Part shown: positions 40,809 to 49,506 of the stretch, piece by piece
How positions within the stretch are numbered: position 1 is the first letter of the stretch
Layout: the number at the start of each line of letters is the position of its first letter
Assembly (NCBI RefSeq): GCF_052065835.1
Contig: NZ_JBQHTG010000001.1
Coordinates: 1-64,000, forward strand
Direction of reading: 5' to 3'
DNA length: 64,000 bases
Origin: Laedolimicola sp934402125
GTDB lineage: Bacteria > Bacillota > Clostridia > Lachnospirales > Lachnospiraceae
Notes under the pieces: generated by a model
Seen by the model: only the letters and a program-made list of their open reading frames with translations
Told to the model about the DNA's origin: nothing
Database searches by the model: none
Program-made: the position numbers and the translations under genes

Positions 40809-41975
40809 CTACTCGTCCAGTGCTTCCTTCATTTTATCGAAAAAGCCCTTTTTCCCTTTTCCCGGCTTCTCCGGATTTTTACCATTTACAATATCATCAT
40901 AAGCGCGCAGCGCCTCTTTTGCATCCTTACTCAGATCCGTCGGCACCTGAACCACCAGCGTTACATAGTGGTCGCCGCGGGTGCTCTTATTCCGCAGGGA
41001 CGGAACGCCCTTACCCTTCAGACGCACTCTGGTATCCGTCTGGGTACCGGCCTTCACATCGTATTCCACTTCGCCGTCCACGGTCTTGATCCGTACCGTT
41101 CCGCCCAGAGCCGCCGTTGCAAAGCTAATGGGGGCTGTGGAATAGATATTCATGTCCTGACGCTGGAAAATCGGGTGGCGCGCCACGATTACTTCTACCA
41201 GCAGATCGCCTCTGGGGCCGCCGTTGACGCCCGGTTCTCCCCTTCCTCTCAGGCGGATGCTCTGTCCGTTATCGATACCGGCCGGTATCGATACGGAAAT
41301 CTTCTTCTTGCTGGCAATGTAACCGGTTCCGTAGCAGTCCGGGCACTTTTCCTTGATGATTTTTCCTGTTCCGTTACAATCCGGACAGGGACGTACATTC
41401 TGCACCATTCCGAACATGGACTGCTGGGTGTAAACCACCTGGCCCTTGCCGCCGCATTTCGGACAGGTAACCGGCGAGGTACCCGGCTTCGCTCCGGTTC
41501 CGTGACAGCTGGTACACTCATCCTTCAAGGTCAGCTCAATCTCCTTCTCACAGCCGAAAACTGCTTCCTCAAAGGTGACGCGCACCTGGGTGCGAAGGTT
41601 TGCCCCCTGCATAGGCCCGTTGTTGGCGCGTCTGCCGCGGCCGCCTCCAAAGAGATCACCAAAGATATCCCCGAAGATATCTCCCATATCCGCTCCGTTG
41701 AAATCAAAACCGCCGAAGCCGCCTGCACCGCCGCCTGCGCCTCCCTCAAAGGCCGCATGGCCAAACTGATCATACTGGCGTCTCTTATCCGGATCACTTA
41801 AAACTGCATAAGCCTCGGAAGCCTCTTTGAATTTCACTTCTGCTTCTTTGTCGCCGGGGTTCATATCCGGGTGGTATTTTTTCGCCAGCTGACGGTATGC
41901 TTTTTTAATGGTCGCGTCATCGGCGTTCTTATCTACGCCCAGAACCTCGTAGTAATCTCTTTTCTGCTCTGCCAT
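40809..41975 (-). CDS. dnaJ: Chaperone DnaJ
   Basis: 388 residues. The J domain has the HPD motif in KKYHPDMNPG. A Gly/Phe-rich linker (about 76-120) follows. The zinc domain has four CxxCxGxG repeats: CTSCHGTG, CPKCGGKG, CPDCNGTG and CPDCYGTG. The C-terminal peptide-binding domain is complete. The frame is open 12 codons upstream, but the family start is MAEQKRDYYEVLGV. It has its own promoter in addition to any read-through from dnaK. Confidence 0.96.
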   Translation of the reverse strand: MAEQKRDYYEVLGVDKNADDATIKKAYRQLAKKYHPDMNPGDKEAEVKFKEASEAYAVLSDPDKRRQYDQFGHAAFEGGAGGGAGGFGGFDFNGADMGDIFGDIFGDLFGGGRGRRANNGPMQGANLRTQVRVTFEEAVFGCEKEIELTLKDECTSCHGTGAKPGTSPVTCPKCGGKGQVVYTQQSMFGMVQNVRPCPDCNGTGKIIKEKCPDCYGTGYIASKKKISVSIPAGIDNGQSIRLRGRGEPGVNGGPRGDLLVEVIVARHPIFQRQDMNIYSTAPISFATAALGGTVRIKTVDGEVEYDVKAGTQTDTRVRLKGKGVPSLRNKSTRGDHYVTLVVQVPTDLSKDAKEALRAYDDIVNGKNPEKPGKGKKGFFDKMKEALDE

Positions 41976-42008
41976 CTCTTCTATCTTCCTTTTTCTGATT
42001 TTTCTGCG

Positions 42009-42051
42009 CAAAATCCAAGGAAAGCAGCCGGAATCTGCTGCCCTCCTTGGA
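42009..42051 (-). terminator. Hairpin between dnaK and dnaJ
   Basis: The arms TCCAAGGA and TCCTTGGA with an inner AGCAG/CTGCT helix are followed on the minus strand by TTTTG. The short T-tract suggests a partial terminator or a processing or attenuation site in the dnaJ leader. Confidence 0.55.
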
Positions 42052-42093
42052 CATCTGTGTTTATCTGTTTATTTGGAAACAGGTCTGTTGTAA

Positions 42094-42122
42094 AATATAA
42101 CGCACATCATTTTCCGTGTCAA
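42094..42122 (-). promoter_or_regulatory. Internal promoter for dnaJ
   Basis: On the minus strand TTGACA (42117-42122) and TATATT (42094-42099) are separated by 17 bases. It is flanked by a 9-base inverted repeat, AACAGGTCT at 42078-42086 and AGACCTGTT at 42122-42130. There is no CIRCE here, so dnaJ may be controlled separately. Confidence 0.7.
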
Positions 42123-42138
42123 GACCTGTTCTTACGGC

Positions 42139-44013
42139 TTAGACCTCTCTGTAATCGCCGTCTACCACGTCGTCAGAAGCACCTGCTCCGGCACCGGTAC
42201 CTGCGCCCATATCCGGGCCTGCCTGGCCTGCCGCACCCTGTGCTGCCTGTGCCTGCTCATATACCTTTGCAAATACCTTCTGTGCCGCGTTCATCAGCTT
42301 TTCCTTGCCATTCTTCAGCTCATCTAAGTCTGCGTCAGAAATATCAGTCTGATCCTTGGTTCTCTCCAGAACTGCCTTCAGGGAAGTAAGCTCTGCCTCT
42401 ACTGCGGACTTGTCGGCCGGATCAACCTGTGCGCCAACCTCTTCCAGTGCCTTCTCGGTCTGGAATACCATGGAGTCCGCGTCGTTTCTCGCGTCAATGG
42501 CTTCCTTACGCTTCTTATCCTGAGCCTCGAACTCAGCAGCTTCCTTCACTGCCTTGTCGATGTCGCTGTCAGACATATTGGAGCCTGCGGTAATGGTGAT
42601 ATGCTGCTCCTTGCCGGTACCCAGATCCTTTGCGGATACATTTACGATACCGTTTGCGTCGATATCGAAGGTAACCTCAATCTGCGGAACACCACGTCTT
42701 GCGGGCGGGATTCCATCCAGACGGAACTGGCCGAGAGACTTGTTGTCCTTCGCGAACTGACGCTCACCCTGTACTACGTTGATATCTACGGCTGTCTGGT
42801 TGTCAGCTGCGGTAGAGAAGATCTGGCTCTTCTTGGTCGGGATGGTTGTGTTACGCTCAATCAGACGGGTTGCGATACCGCCCATGGTCTCGATGGACAG
42901 AGACAGCGGAGTAACATCCAGAAGAAGGATATCGCCTGCGCCTGCGTCGCCTGCCAGCTTACCACCCTGAATGGAAGCACCGATAGCTACGCACTCATCC
43001 GGATTCAGAGATTTGCTGGGCTCATGGCCGGTCAGCTGTTTTACCTTATCCTGTACAGCCGGAATACGTGTGGAACCGCCTACCAGCAGTACCTTACCAA
43101 GCTCGGAAGCTGTAATGCCTGCATCCTTCAGCGCTGCCTGAACCGGTCCTGTGGTACGCTCTACCAGATCATGGGTCAGCTCGTCGAATTTTGCTCTTGT
43201 CAGGTTCATATCGAAATGCTTCGGTCCCTCAGCGGTTGCTGTGATGAACGGAAGGTTGATGTTGGTTGTGGTTGCGCTGGAAAGCTCCTTCTTCGCCTTC
43301 TCTGCGGCCTCTTTCAGTCTCTGCATAGCCATCTTGTCACCGGACAGGTCTACACCCTCGGTGCGCTTGAACTCTGCAAGCATGTAATCTACAATCTTCT
43401 TATCGAAGTCGTCGCCGCCCAAACGGTTGTCGCCTGCGGTAGCCAGAACCTCGATAACGCCGTCACCGATCTCGATGATAGATACATCAAAGGTACCGCC
43501 GCCCAGGTCGTATACCATGATCTTCTGCTCTTTCTCATTGTCCAGGCCGTATGCCAGCGCTGCTGCGGTCGGCTCATTGATGATACGCTTTACGTCCAGA
43601 CCCGCAATCTTACCTGCGTCCTTGGTTGCCTGTCTCTGTGCGTCGTTGAAGTATGCCGGTACGGTAATAACTGCCTCGGTAACCTTCTCGCCCAGATAGT
43701 TCTCTGCGTCTGCTTTCAACTTCTGCAGAATCATAGCGGAAATCTCCTGCGGAGTATACTGCTTTCCGTCAATGTCTACCTTGTAGTTGGTACCCATCTC
43801 TCTCTTAATAGAGGAAATGGTTTTCTCGGAGTTGGTAACTGCCTGACGCTTTGCCGGCTCGCCTACCAGTCTCTCGCCTGTCTTTGTAAATGCTACTACA
43901 GACGGTGTGGTTCTTGCTCCCTCTGTATTTGCTACTACTACGGGCTTTCCGCCCTCCATAACTGCTACGCAGCTGTTTGTTGTTCCTAAGTCGATACCAA
44001 TAATCTTGCTCAT
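42139..44013 (-). CDS. dnaK: Chaperone DnaK (Hsp70)
   Basis: 624 residues. The N-terminal ATPase domain starts IIGIDLGTTNSCVAV and has YDLGGGTFDVSI and LLVGGSTRIPAV. The substrate domain includes LLLDVTPLSLSIETMGG. The Gly/Ala-rich tail ends DDVVDGDYREV, as usual. It has GAGGAGG before the ATG and is third in the hrcA-grpE-dnaK-dnaJ cluster. Confidence 0.98.
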   Translation of the reverse strand: MSKIIGIDLGTTNSCVAVMEGGKPVVVANTEGARTTPSVVAFTKTGERLVGEPAKRQAVTNSEKTISSIKREMGTNYKVDIDGKQYTPQEISAMILQKLKADAENYLGEKVTEAVITVPAYFNDAQRQATKDAGKIAGLDVKRIINEPTAAALAYGLDNEKEQKIMVYDLGGGTFDVSIIEIGDGVIEVLATAGDNRLGGDDFDKKIVDYMLAEFKRTEGVDLSGDKMAMQRLKEAAEKAKKELSSATTTNINLPFITATAEGPKHFDMNLTRAKFDELTHDLVERTTGPVQAALKDAGITASELGKVLLVGGSTRIPAVQDKVKQLTGHEPSKSLNPDECVAIGASIQGGKLAGDAGAGDILLLDVTPLSLSIETMGGIATRLIERNTTIPTKKSQIFSTAADNQTAVDINVVQGERQFAKDNKSLGQFRLDGIPPARRGVPQIEVTFDIDANGIVNVSAKDLGTGKEQHITITAGSNMSDSDIDKAVKEAAEFEAQDKKRKEAIDARNDADSMVFQTEKALEEVGAQVDPADKSAVEAELTSLKAVLERTKDQTDISDADLDELKNGKEKLMNAAQKVFAKVYEQAQAAQGAAGQAGPDMGAGTGAGAGASDDVVDGDYREV

Positions 44014-44058
44014 AATAGAGACCTCCTCAATTTATTCTGATTGTAAAATGTTAATTTC

Positions 44059-44664
44059 TTAGTTCGCTACTTTTACCATGCTGTGACGGATAACGGTATC
44101 CTTGTACATATAACCCTTCAAGAATTCCTCGGCTACTACATTTTCACCCAACTCCTCGTCCTCCACATGCATCACTGCGTTGTGGTAATTCGGGTCGAAT
44201 TCCTCACCCACCGCTTCAATGGGTTCAACACCCAGATCCGTCAGTGTAGTCATCAGCTGGTTGTATATCTTATCCATACCTACGATGACCGGATTTTCCT
44301 TCTGATCCTCGGGTACAGATGCAAGACCGCGTTCAAAGTTGTCTACCACCGGAAGGATTTTCTCAATCACATCTCTGGCTCCCACTTCATACATATGGGA
44401 CTTTTCCTTCTCGGTTCTCTTCCGGAAGTTATCGAATTCTGCCATCTGGCGCTTGACACGATCCTCCAGCTCTTCGATCTTCTCTTCCATCTTGTCTTTT
44501 TTCTTTTTCTTCTTCAGCATCTCGGACTCCTCTCCGGATTCTGTTTCTTCCGGTTTCTCACCGCCGGTGCTTTCTTGTTCTTCGGAAGCTTCTTCTGCTT
44601 TTACAGTTTCTTCTTCCTTCGCTTCCTCATTCTGAAGCTCTTCTTTCTTCATTTCCTGTTCCAC
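44059..44664 (-). CDS. grpE: Nucleotide exchange factor GrpE
   Basis: 201 residues. A very acidic N-terminal tail of about 70 residues precedes the coiled coil and the conserved AEFDNFRKRTEKEKS. The C-terminal beta domain contains YMYKDTVIRHSMVKVAN. It releases ADP from DnaK. The likely start is GTG behind AAAGGGG; an ATG four codons later has no well-spaced site. Confidence 0.95.
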   Translation of the reverse strand: MEQEMKKEELQNEEAKEEETVKAEEASEEQESTGGEKPEETESGEESEMLKKKKKKDKMEEKIEELEDRVKRQMAEFDNFRKRTEKEKSHMYEVGARDVIEKILPVVDNFERGLASVPEDQKENPVIVGMDKIYNQLMTTLTDLGVEPIEAVGEEFDPNYHNAVMHVEDEELGENVVAEEFLKGYMYKDTVIRHSMVKVAN

Positions 44665-44682
44665 GGGTGTCGGCCCCTTTCT

Positions 44683-45717
44683 TTATTCCTTATTCTTATT
44701 ATAGATTTCATCCAGCTGCTCGGTCAGGGTCTTCAGCGTCTTCAATACGTTTTCGTAATCCATCCGCTTGGGACCGATGATTCCGATGGTTCCCTGCAGA
44801 CCCTCGCCCAACTCATAGGTGGCTGTCACCACGCTGCAGTCCTTCATGGACTGAATCGGCGTCTCCTGCCCGATGTACACCTGAATGCCCTTGTGGTCTT
44901 CATTTTCCAGTGTCTGTGTCACCAGATCGGTCAACTGCTGTTTTTCCTCAAAGGCGTTTATCAGTTCACTGGCCTTTCCGTTATCGGATAGCTCCGGATA
45001 CCGGAAGATGTTGGTCGCTCCGGAGGTATATATCTCAACCTCGTCCTCCGAGTGGATAACCTCTGCCACCGCGTCAATGACGCTTCCCACCAGCTCGCTG
45101 TAAATGCCCGCCTCCTCCTTCAGGTTCTGTATCATGGCCAGATTGATTTCTTCTATGGATAAGCCATTCAGTACACTGTTCAGCAGGATATTCAGCTTCA
45201 GCACCGTTTCCTGGTCAAGCTCCTCCGTCACGTCAATCACCTTGTTGCGGACGATGTTGCCTTCTATCATAATCACCGCCAGAATCTGAGTGGCTGTGAC
45301 CTTGGAGAGCTGGATAAATTTCAGCTTGTTCCTGTGATAGGTGGGCGCCGATACCATGGTGGCATAATTGGTATTGGCAGCCAGGACCTTCACGACCTGC
45401 TTCAATACCTGCTCCATTTTGTCGGTCCGCTCTATCATCAGATCCTTGAGCTCCTGTACTTCGTGGTTTTTTTCTTCCATGATATGGTCTACGTATAAGC
45501 GGTAGCCCTTATCGGAAGGAATTCGTCCTGCCGAGGTATGGGGCTGTACGATGTAGCCCATCTCTTCCAGGTCTGACATTTCGTTCCGTATGGTGGCGGA
45601 ACTTAGATTTATATCTGAGTATTTGGAAATGGTTCTGGAACCTACCGGCTCGCCGGTCTCCATGTAGTTCCGGATGATGGCTTGCAGTATCTTCTGTTTT
45701 CTTTCGTCCAGCTCCAT
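44683..45717 (-). CDS. hrcA: Heat-shock repressor HrcA
   Basis: 344 residues. The N-terminal winged helix has MELDERKQKILQAIIRNYME and GEPVGSRTIS, followed by SSATIRNEMSDLEEMGYI. The C-terminal GAF-like domain ends with GPKRMDYENVLKTL. It represses transcription from CIRCE. The frame extends 41 codons upstream, through the operator, but AGAGGTG and family length fix the start at MELDER. It is the first gene of the operon. Confidence 0.96.
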   Translation of the reverse strand: MELDERKQKILQAIIRNYMETGEPVGSRTISKYSDINLSSATIRNEMSDLEEMGYIVQPHTSAGRIPSDKGYRLYVDHIMEEKNHEVQELKDLMIERTDKMEQVLKQVVKVLAANTNYATMVSAPTYHRNKLKFIQLSKVTATQILAVIMIEGNIVRNKVIDVTEELDQETVLKLNILLNSVLNGLSIEEINLAMIQNLKEEAGIYSELVGSVIDAVAEVIHSEDEVEIYTSGATNIFRYPELSDNGKASELINAFEEKQQLTDLVTQTLENEDHKGIQVYIGQETPIQSMKDCSVVTATYELGEGLQGTIGIIGPKRMDYENVLKTLKTLTEQLDEIYNKNKE

Positions 45718-45743
45718 TTCATTCACCTCTTTGTTTTTACCTA

Positions 45744-45770
45744 TTAGCACTCGGCCCTCTTGAGTGCTAA
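45744..45770. promoter_or_regulatory. CIRCE operator
   Basis: TTAGCACTC (45744-45752) and GAGTGCTAA (45762-45770) are separated by nine bases, an exact CIRCE element. It lies just downstream of the hrcA promoter. An extra half-site, GAGTGCTA on the minus strand, overlaps the -10. Confidence 0.97.
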
Positions 45771-45774
45771 CATT

Positions 45775-45803
45775 AAGATAGCACTCCCCTTGGGGTTTGT
45801 CAA
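45775..45803 (-). promoter_or_regulatory. Sigma-A promoter of the hrcA operon
   Basis: On the minus strand TTGACA (45798-45803) and TATCTT (45775-45780) are separated by 17 bases, five bases upstream of CIRCE. Confidence 0.88.
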
Positions 45804-45915
45804 GCGGGTTTATAGTTTTTTTAGAAATCTTTTTTTGCAAGAATTTTTTTCTTCCTTTCTATATAAGTAGTCTGACACTTTATAGATTTTTTATAAATTA
45901 TTTTCAAAAAAGTAC

Positions 45916-45944
45916 TTGACCTTTTCTTCGGACGGTGCTATAAA
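45916..45944 (+). promoter_or_regulatory. Promoter of clpB
   Basis: TTGACC (45916-45921) and TATAAA (45939-45944) are separated by 17 bases on the plus strand. There is no CIRCE or CtsR-like repeat around it. The divergent hrcA promoter is about 110 bases away. Confidence 0.7.
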
Positions 45945-45955
45945 TGGGTACAGAA

Positions 45956-46020
45956 AAAGAAAAAGGCCCTGTATCAGATATCTGTATGTATATTTGATGC
46001 CGGGACTTTCTTTTTTATAT
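45956..46020 (+). promoter_or_regulatory. Terminator-like structure in the clpB leader
   Basis: An imperfect stem pairs AAAAAGGCCC with GGGACTTTCTTTTT, ending in a T-run, with a self-complementary CAGATATCTG in the loop. It lies between the promoter and the ATG and could attenuate transcription. The pairing is interrupted, so confidence is low. Confidence 0.3.
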
Positions 46021-46075
46021 AAAAAACTTAGAAAACAATTTCTTTACCTATTATAAAGAAAGGGGAGTCAGATTT

Positions 46076-48664
46076 ATGAACATCAGCAAATTTACACAGA
46101 AATCCATTCAAGCTGTAAACGACCTGGAAAAGCTGGCTTACGAATACGGCAATCAGGAGATTGAACAGGAACATCTTCTGATGAGTCTGCTCCGGCAGGA
46201 GGACAGTCTGATCCTGAAGCTTGTCGCTAAGATGGGCATCGACCAGAACCTGTTTCTGAACGGTGTGGAACAGACCTTAAATAAGAGAGTCAAGGTCTCC
46301 GGCGGACAGCCCTACGTGGGACAGTATTTGAATAAGGTACTGATCAGCGCCGAAGATGTGGCTAAACAGATGGGTGACGAATACGTTTCCGTAGAGCACC
46401 TGTTTCTGGCCATGTTAAATGATCCCAGCCCTTCCATGAAGGAGCTGTTCCGGGAGTACGGCATTACCAAGGATCGTTTCCTGCAGGCGCTGTCCTCTGT
46501 GCGGGGCAACCAGCGGGTGACCAGCGATAATCCGGAAGCTACCTATGATACTTTAAGCAAATATGGTTCTGACCTGGTGGAAAAAGCCCGGGATCAGAAG
46601 CTGGATCCGGTCATCGGCCGTGACGCGGAGATCCGGAATGTGATCCGTATCCTGTCCCGTAAGACCAAGAATAACCCGGTGCTCATCGGTGAACCCGGCG
46701 TCGGCAAGACCGCCGTTGTAGAGGGTCTGGCACAGCGTATCGTGCGGGGCGACGTACCAGAGGGTCTGAAGGACAAAAAGGTATTTTCCCTGGATATGGG
46801 CGCTCTGGTAGCCGGAGCCAAGTACCGCGGCGAGTTTGAGGAACGTCTGAAGGCTGTTCTGGAGGAAGTACGGAAAAGCGAGGGCAAAATTATCCTCTTT
46901 ATCGACGAGCTGCACCTGATTGTAGGCGCAGGTAAGACAGACGGAGCCATGGACGCCGGCAATATGCTCAAACCCATGCTGGCCAGAGGCGAGCTCCACT
47001 GTATCGGAGCTACCACCCTGGACGAGTATCGTCAGTACATTGAAAAGGATCCGGCCCTGGAGCGTCGTTTCCAGCCGGTTATGGTAGATGAGCCCACCGT
47101 AGAGGATACCATTTCCATTCTGCGTGGCTTAAAGGAGCGCTACGAGGTATTCCATGGTGTGAAGATTACCGACGCCGCCCTGGTGGCAGCCGCTACCCTC
47201 TCCAACCGTTATATCTCCGACCGTTTCCTGCCGGACAAGGCCATTGACCTGGTGGACGAGGCCTGTGCTCTGATTAAGACGGAGCTGGATTCCATGCCGA
47301 CCGAGCTTGACGAGCTGCGACGTAAGATTATGCAGCTGGAGATTGAGGAGGCAGCTCTGAAAAAGGAGACCGACCACTTAAGCCAGGAACGCCTGGAGCA
47401 CTTACAGAAAGAGCTTGCGGAGCTGCGTGATCAGTTCAACAGCCAGAAGGCCCAGTGGGACAATGAGAAAAATTCCGTAGAGCGTCTGCAGAAGCTCCGT
47501 GAGGAGATTGAGGATATCAATAAGCAGATTCAGACGGCGCAGCAGAATTATGACCTGAATAAGGCCGCCGAATTACAGTACGGCAGGCTGCCTGCCCTGC
47601 AAAAGGAGCTTTCTGAGGAAGAAGAAAAGATCAGCCAAAAGGATCTGTCACTGGTTCACGAATCCGTAACGGAGGACGAAATCTCCCGTATCGTTTCCCG
47701 CTGGACCGGTATTCCGGTAGCCAAGCTGACCGAGAGCGAGCGGAATAAGACCCTGCACCTGGACGACGAGTTGCATAAGCGTGTCATCGGCCAGGACGAG
47801 GCGGTCACGCTGGTATCCGAGGCGATTATCCGTTCTAAGGCCGGTATCAAGGATCCGACCAAGCCCATCGGTTCGTTCCTGTTCCTGGGACCCACCGGTG
47901 TAGGTAAGACGGAGCTTGCCAAGGCGCTGGCAGCCAGCCTGTTCGACGATGAGTCCAACATGGTGCGGATCGATATGAGTGAGTACATGGAGAAATATTC
48001 CGTGTCCCGTCTCATCGGAGCTCCTCCCGGATATGTAGGCTACGACGAAGGCGGTCAGCTGACCGAGGCTGTACGGAGAAAGCCCTATTCGGTTGTCCTG
48101 TTTGACGAGATTGAAAAAGCCCATCCGGACGTATTCAACGTACTCTTACAGGTACTGGACGACGGACGTATCACTGATTCCCAGGGAAGAACCGTGGACT
48201 TCAAGAACACGATTCTGATTATGACCTCCAATATCGGCTCCTCCTATCTGCTGGACGGTATTGACGAAAACGGCAATATCAAGCCGGAGGCCCAGAATCT
48301 GGTTATGAACGACCTGCGTGCTCATTTCCGTCCGGAGTTCCTGAACCGTCTGGACGAAACCATTCTCTTTAAACCGCTGACCAAGGGCAATATCACACGA
48401 ATCATCGATCTGCTGCTTAGTGAGCTGAACGAACGTCTGGCTGACCGGGAGCTTTCTCTGGATCTGACCGACGCCGCAAAGGCATTCATTGCCGACCACG
48501 GCTTTGATCCGGTCTACGGCGCCCGTCCGCTGAAGCGTTATATGCAGAAGCACGTGGAAACATTAGCTGCCAAACTGATCTTAGGCGGCGAGATTTCTAC
48601 AGGAGCAACCATTGTCATCGATGTGGAAGGCGATGCGCTCACCGCAAAAGTAAAAGAACCGTAA
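46076..48664 (+). CDS. clpB: ATP-dependent disaggregase ClpB
   Basis: 862 residues. Order of domains: Clp_N repeats (1-145), first AAA domain with GEPGVGKTAVVEGLAQRI near 205, a middle coiled coil of about 120 residues (about 405-525) that distinguishes ClpB from ClpC, and a second AAA domain with GPTGVGKTELAKALA near 605. It works with DnaK/DnaJ to resolubilise aggregates, and lies back to back with the hrcA operon. AAAGGGGAG precedes the ATG. Confidence 0.97.
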   Translation: MNISKFTQKSIQAVNDLEKLAYEYGNQEIEQEHLLMSLLRQEDSLILKLVAKMGIDQNLFLNGVEQTLNKRVKVSGGQPYVGQYLNKVLISAEDVAKQMGDEYVSVEHLFLAMLNDPSPSMKELFREYGITKDRFLQALSSVRGNQRVTSDNPEATYDTLSKYGSDLVEKARDQKLDPVIGRDAEIRNVIRILSRKTKNNPVLIGEPGVGKTAVVEGLAQRIVRGDVPEGLKDKKVFSLDMGALVAGAKYRGEFEERLKAVLEEVRKSEGKIILFIDELHLIVGAGKTDGAMDAGNMLKPMLARGELHCIGATTLDEYRQYIEKDPALERRFQPVMVDEPTVEDTISILRGLKERYEVFHGVKITDAALVAAATLSNRYISDRFLPDKAIDLVDEACALIKTELDSMPTELDELRRKIMQLEIEEAALKKETDHLSQERLEHLQKELAELRDQFNSQKAQWDNEKNSVERLQKLREEIEDINKQIQTAQQNYDLNKAAELQYGRLPALQKELSEEEEKISQKDLSLVHESVTEDEISRIVSRWTGIPVAKLTESERNKTLHLDDELHKRVIGQDEAVTLVSEAIIRSKAGIKDPTKPIGSFLFLGPTGVGKTELAKALAASLFDDESNMVRIDMSEYMEKYSVSRLIGAPPGYVGYDEGGQLTEAVRRKPYSVVLFDEIEKAHPDVFNVLLQVLDDGRITDSQGRTVDFKNTILIMTSNIGSSYLLDGIDENGNIKPEAQNLVMNDLRAHFRPEFLNRLDETILFKPLTKGNITRIIDLLLSELNERLADRELSLDLTDAAKAFIADHGFDPVYGARPLKRYMQKHVETLAAKLILGGEISTGATIVIDVEGDALTAKVKEP

Positions 48665-48710
48665 AAGAAAAGAGCTGAGGCATAGATTTGATATGTCTCA
48701 GCTCTTTTTA
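48664..48710. terminator. Bidirectional terminator between clpB and the PAP2 gene
   Basis: Perfect 11-base arms AAAGAGCTGAG and CTCAGCTCTTT around a 17-base loop, with T-runs on both strands. It serves two convergent genes. Confidence 0.92.
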
Positions 48711-48721
48711 TGTCCGTTTTC

Positions 48722-49252
48722 CTACCGGAACTTCAATCCCGTCAGCTTCCAGGCCACAAAGCCCGTAAGACAGCCCACAATTACACCGCCCAGCACGTCT
48801 GTCGGGAAATGTACGCCCAGATAAATCCGGGAAAACCCAATAACCGAAGCCACCAGTATCGCCGGAACGCCAATGCTGTGGGGCATGCCCAGGAACATAA
48901 CCGAGGCCACTGCGAAGGCTGCGCCTGTATGTCCCGAAGGGAAGGAATAATCGGCCGGCTCCCGCACCAGAAGGATCAGATCCTCTAACAGATGATAGGG
49001 ACGCACTCTCGCCACCCAGTTCTTCAGAAGCAGATTGACCGTCAGAAATTCCAGAATCATAGAGACAGTAGCCGCTTCCCCCACTCTTCGCCAGCGGGGC
49101 TCTAAAAGCAGAGCCAGGCAGGCCGCTATAGACAGAAAACCTGCGTTTTCCAGAGAGGTAATGCACCACATGATTCTGTTCTGCAGCGGTCCACGAATGC
49201 TGTTCTGCAAAAACATCATAAACCGGTATTCCCATTCAAAAAATTTTTCCAT
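48722..49252 (-). CDS. PAP2-family membrane phosphatase
   Basis: 176 residues with about five membrane helices. The three phosphatase motifs are KNWVARVRP, FPSGHTGAAF and SRIYLGVHFPTDVLGG, with the catalytic His in each of the last two. Likely substrates are undecaprenyl pyrophosphate or phosphatidate. It starts one base after the small upstream gene's stop, so the two are coupled. Confidence 0.9.
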   Translation of the reverse strand: MEKFFEWEYRFMMFLQNSIRGPLQNRIMWCITSLENAGFLSIAACLALLLEPRWRRVGEAATVSMILEFLTVNLLLKNWVARVRPYHLLEDLILLVREPADYSFPSGHTGAAFAVASVMFLGMPHSIGVPAILVASVIGFSRIYLGVHFPTDVLGGVIVGCLTGFVAWKLTGLKFR

Positions 49253-49253
49253 C

Positions 49254-49484
49254 TTAAATCTCCGTAAAGGTGTATCGCTGCAAAAGCCCGGAGGTATTCA
49301 CATGATAAACGACAGTTCCATCTGCCAGGTCTTCCCGCTCAAAGGTAAAATCCCGGTCTTTTTCATGACGTTTTCTTACATATTCTTCCAGGTCTGCAAT
49401 GGGCGTCTCCTCGATAAAGACGTCCCGCATCTGATTATTGGCACATTCATTGAAAATCTCGTGAACAACCTCGTACTCTTTCAT
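49254..49484 (-). CDS. Uncharacterised 76-residue protein
   Basis: Acidic soluble protein starting MKEYEVVHEIFNECANNQMR, with PIADLEEYVRKRHEKDRDF and a beta-rich C terminus (ADGTVVYHVNTSG). No family is recognised with certainty. GAGAGG lies nine bases upstream of this ATG, which sets the start over an earlier one. It sits between a large membrane protein and the PAP2 phosphatase in a tight operon. Confidence 0.7.
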   Translation of the reverse strand: MKEYEVVHEIFNECANNQMRDVFIEETPIADLEEYVRKRHEKDRDFTFEREDLADGTVVYHVNTSGLLQRYTFTEI

Positions 49485-49506
49485 TTCTGACAACCTCTCT
49501 TTCGCT

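Noticed and set aside
42601..43989. A 462-codon open frame opposite dnaK
   Set aside because: Antisense shadow of dnaK. Such frames are common over highly expressed, codon-biased genes.
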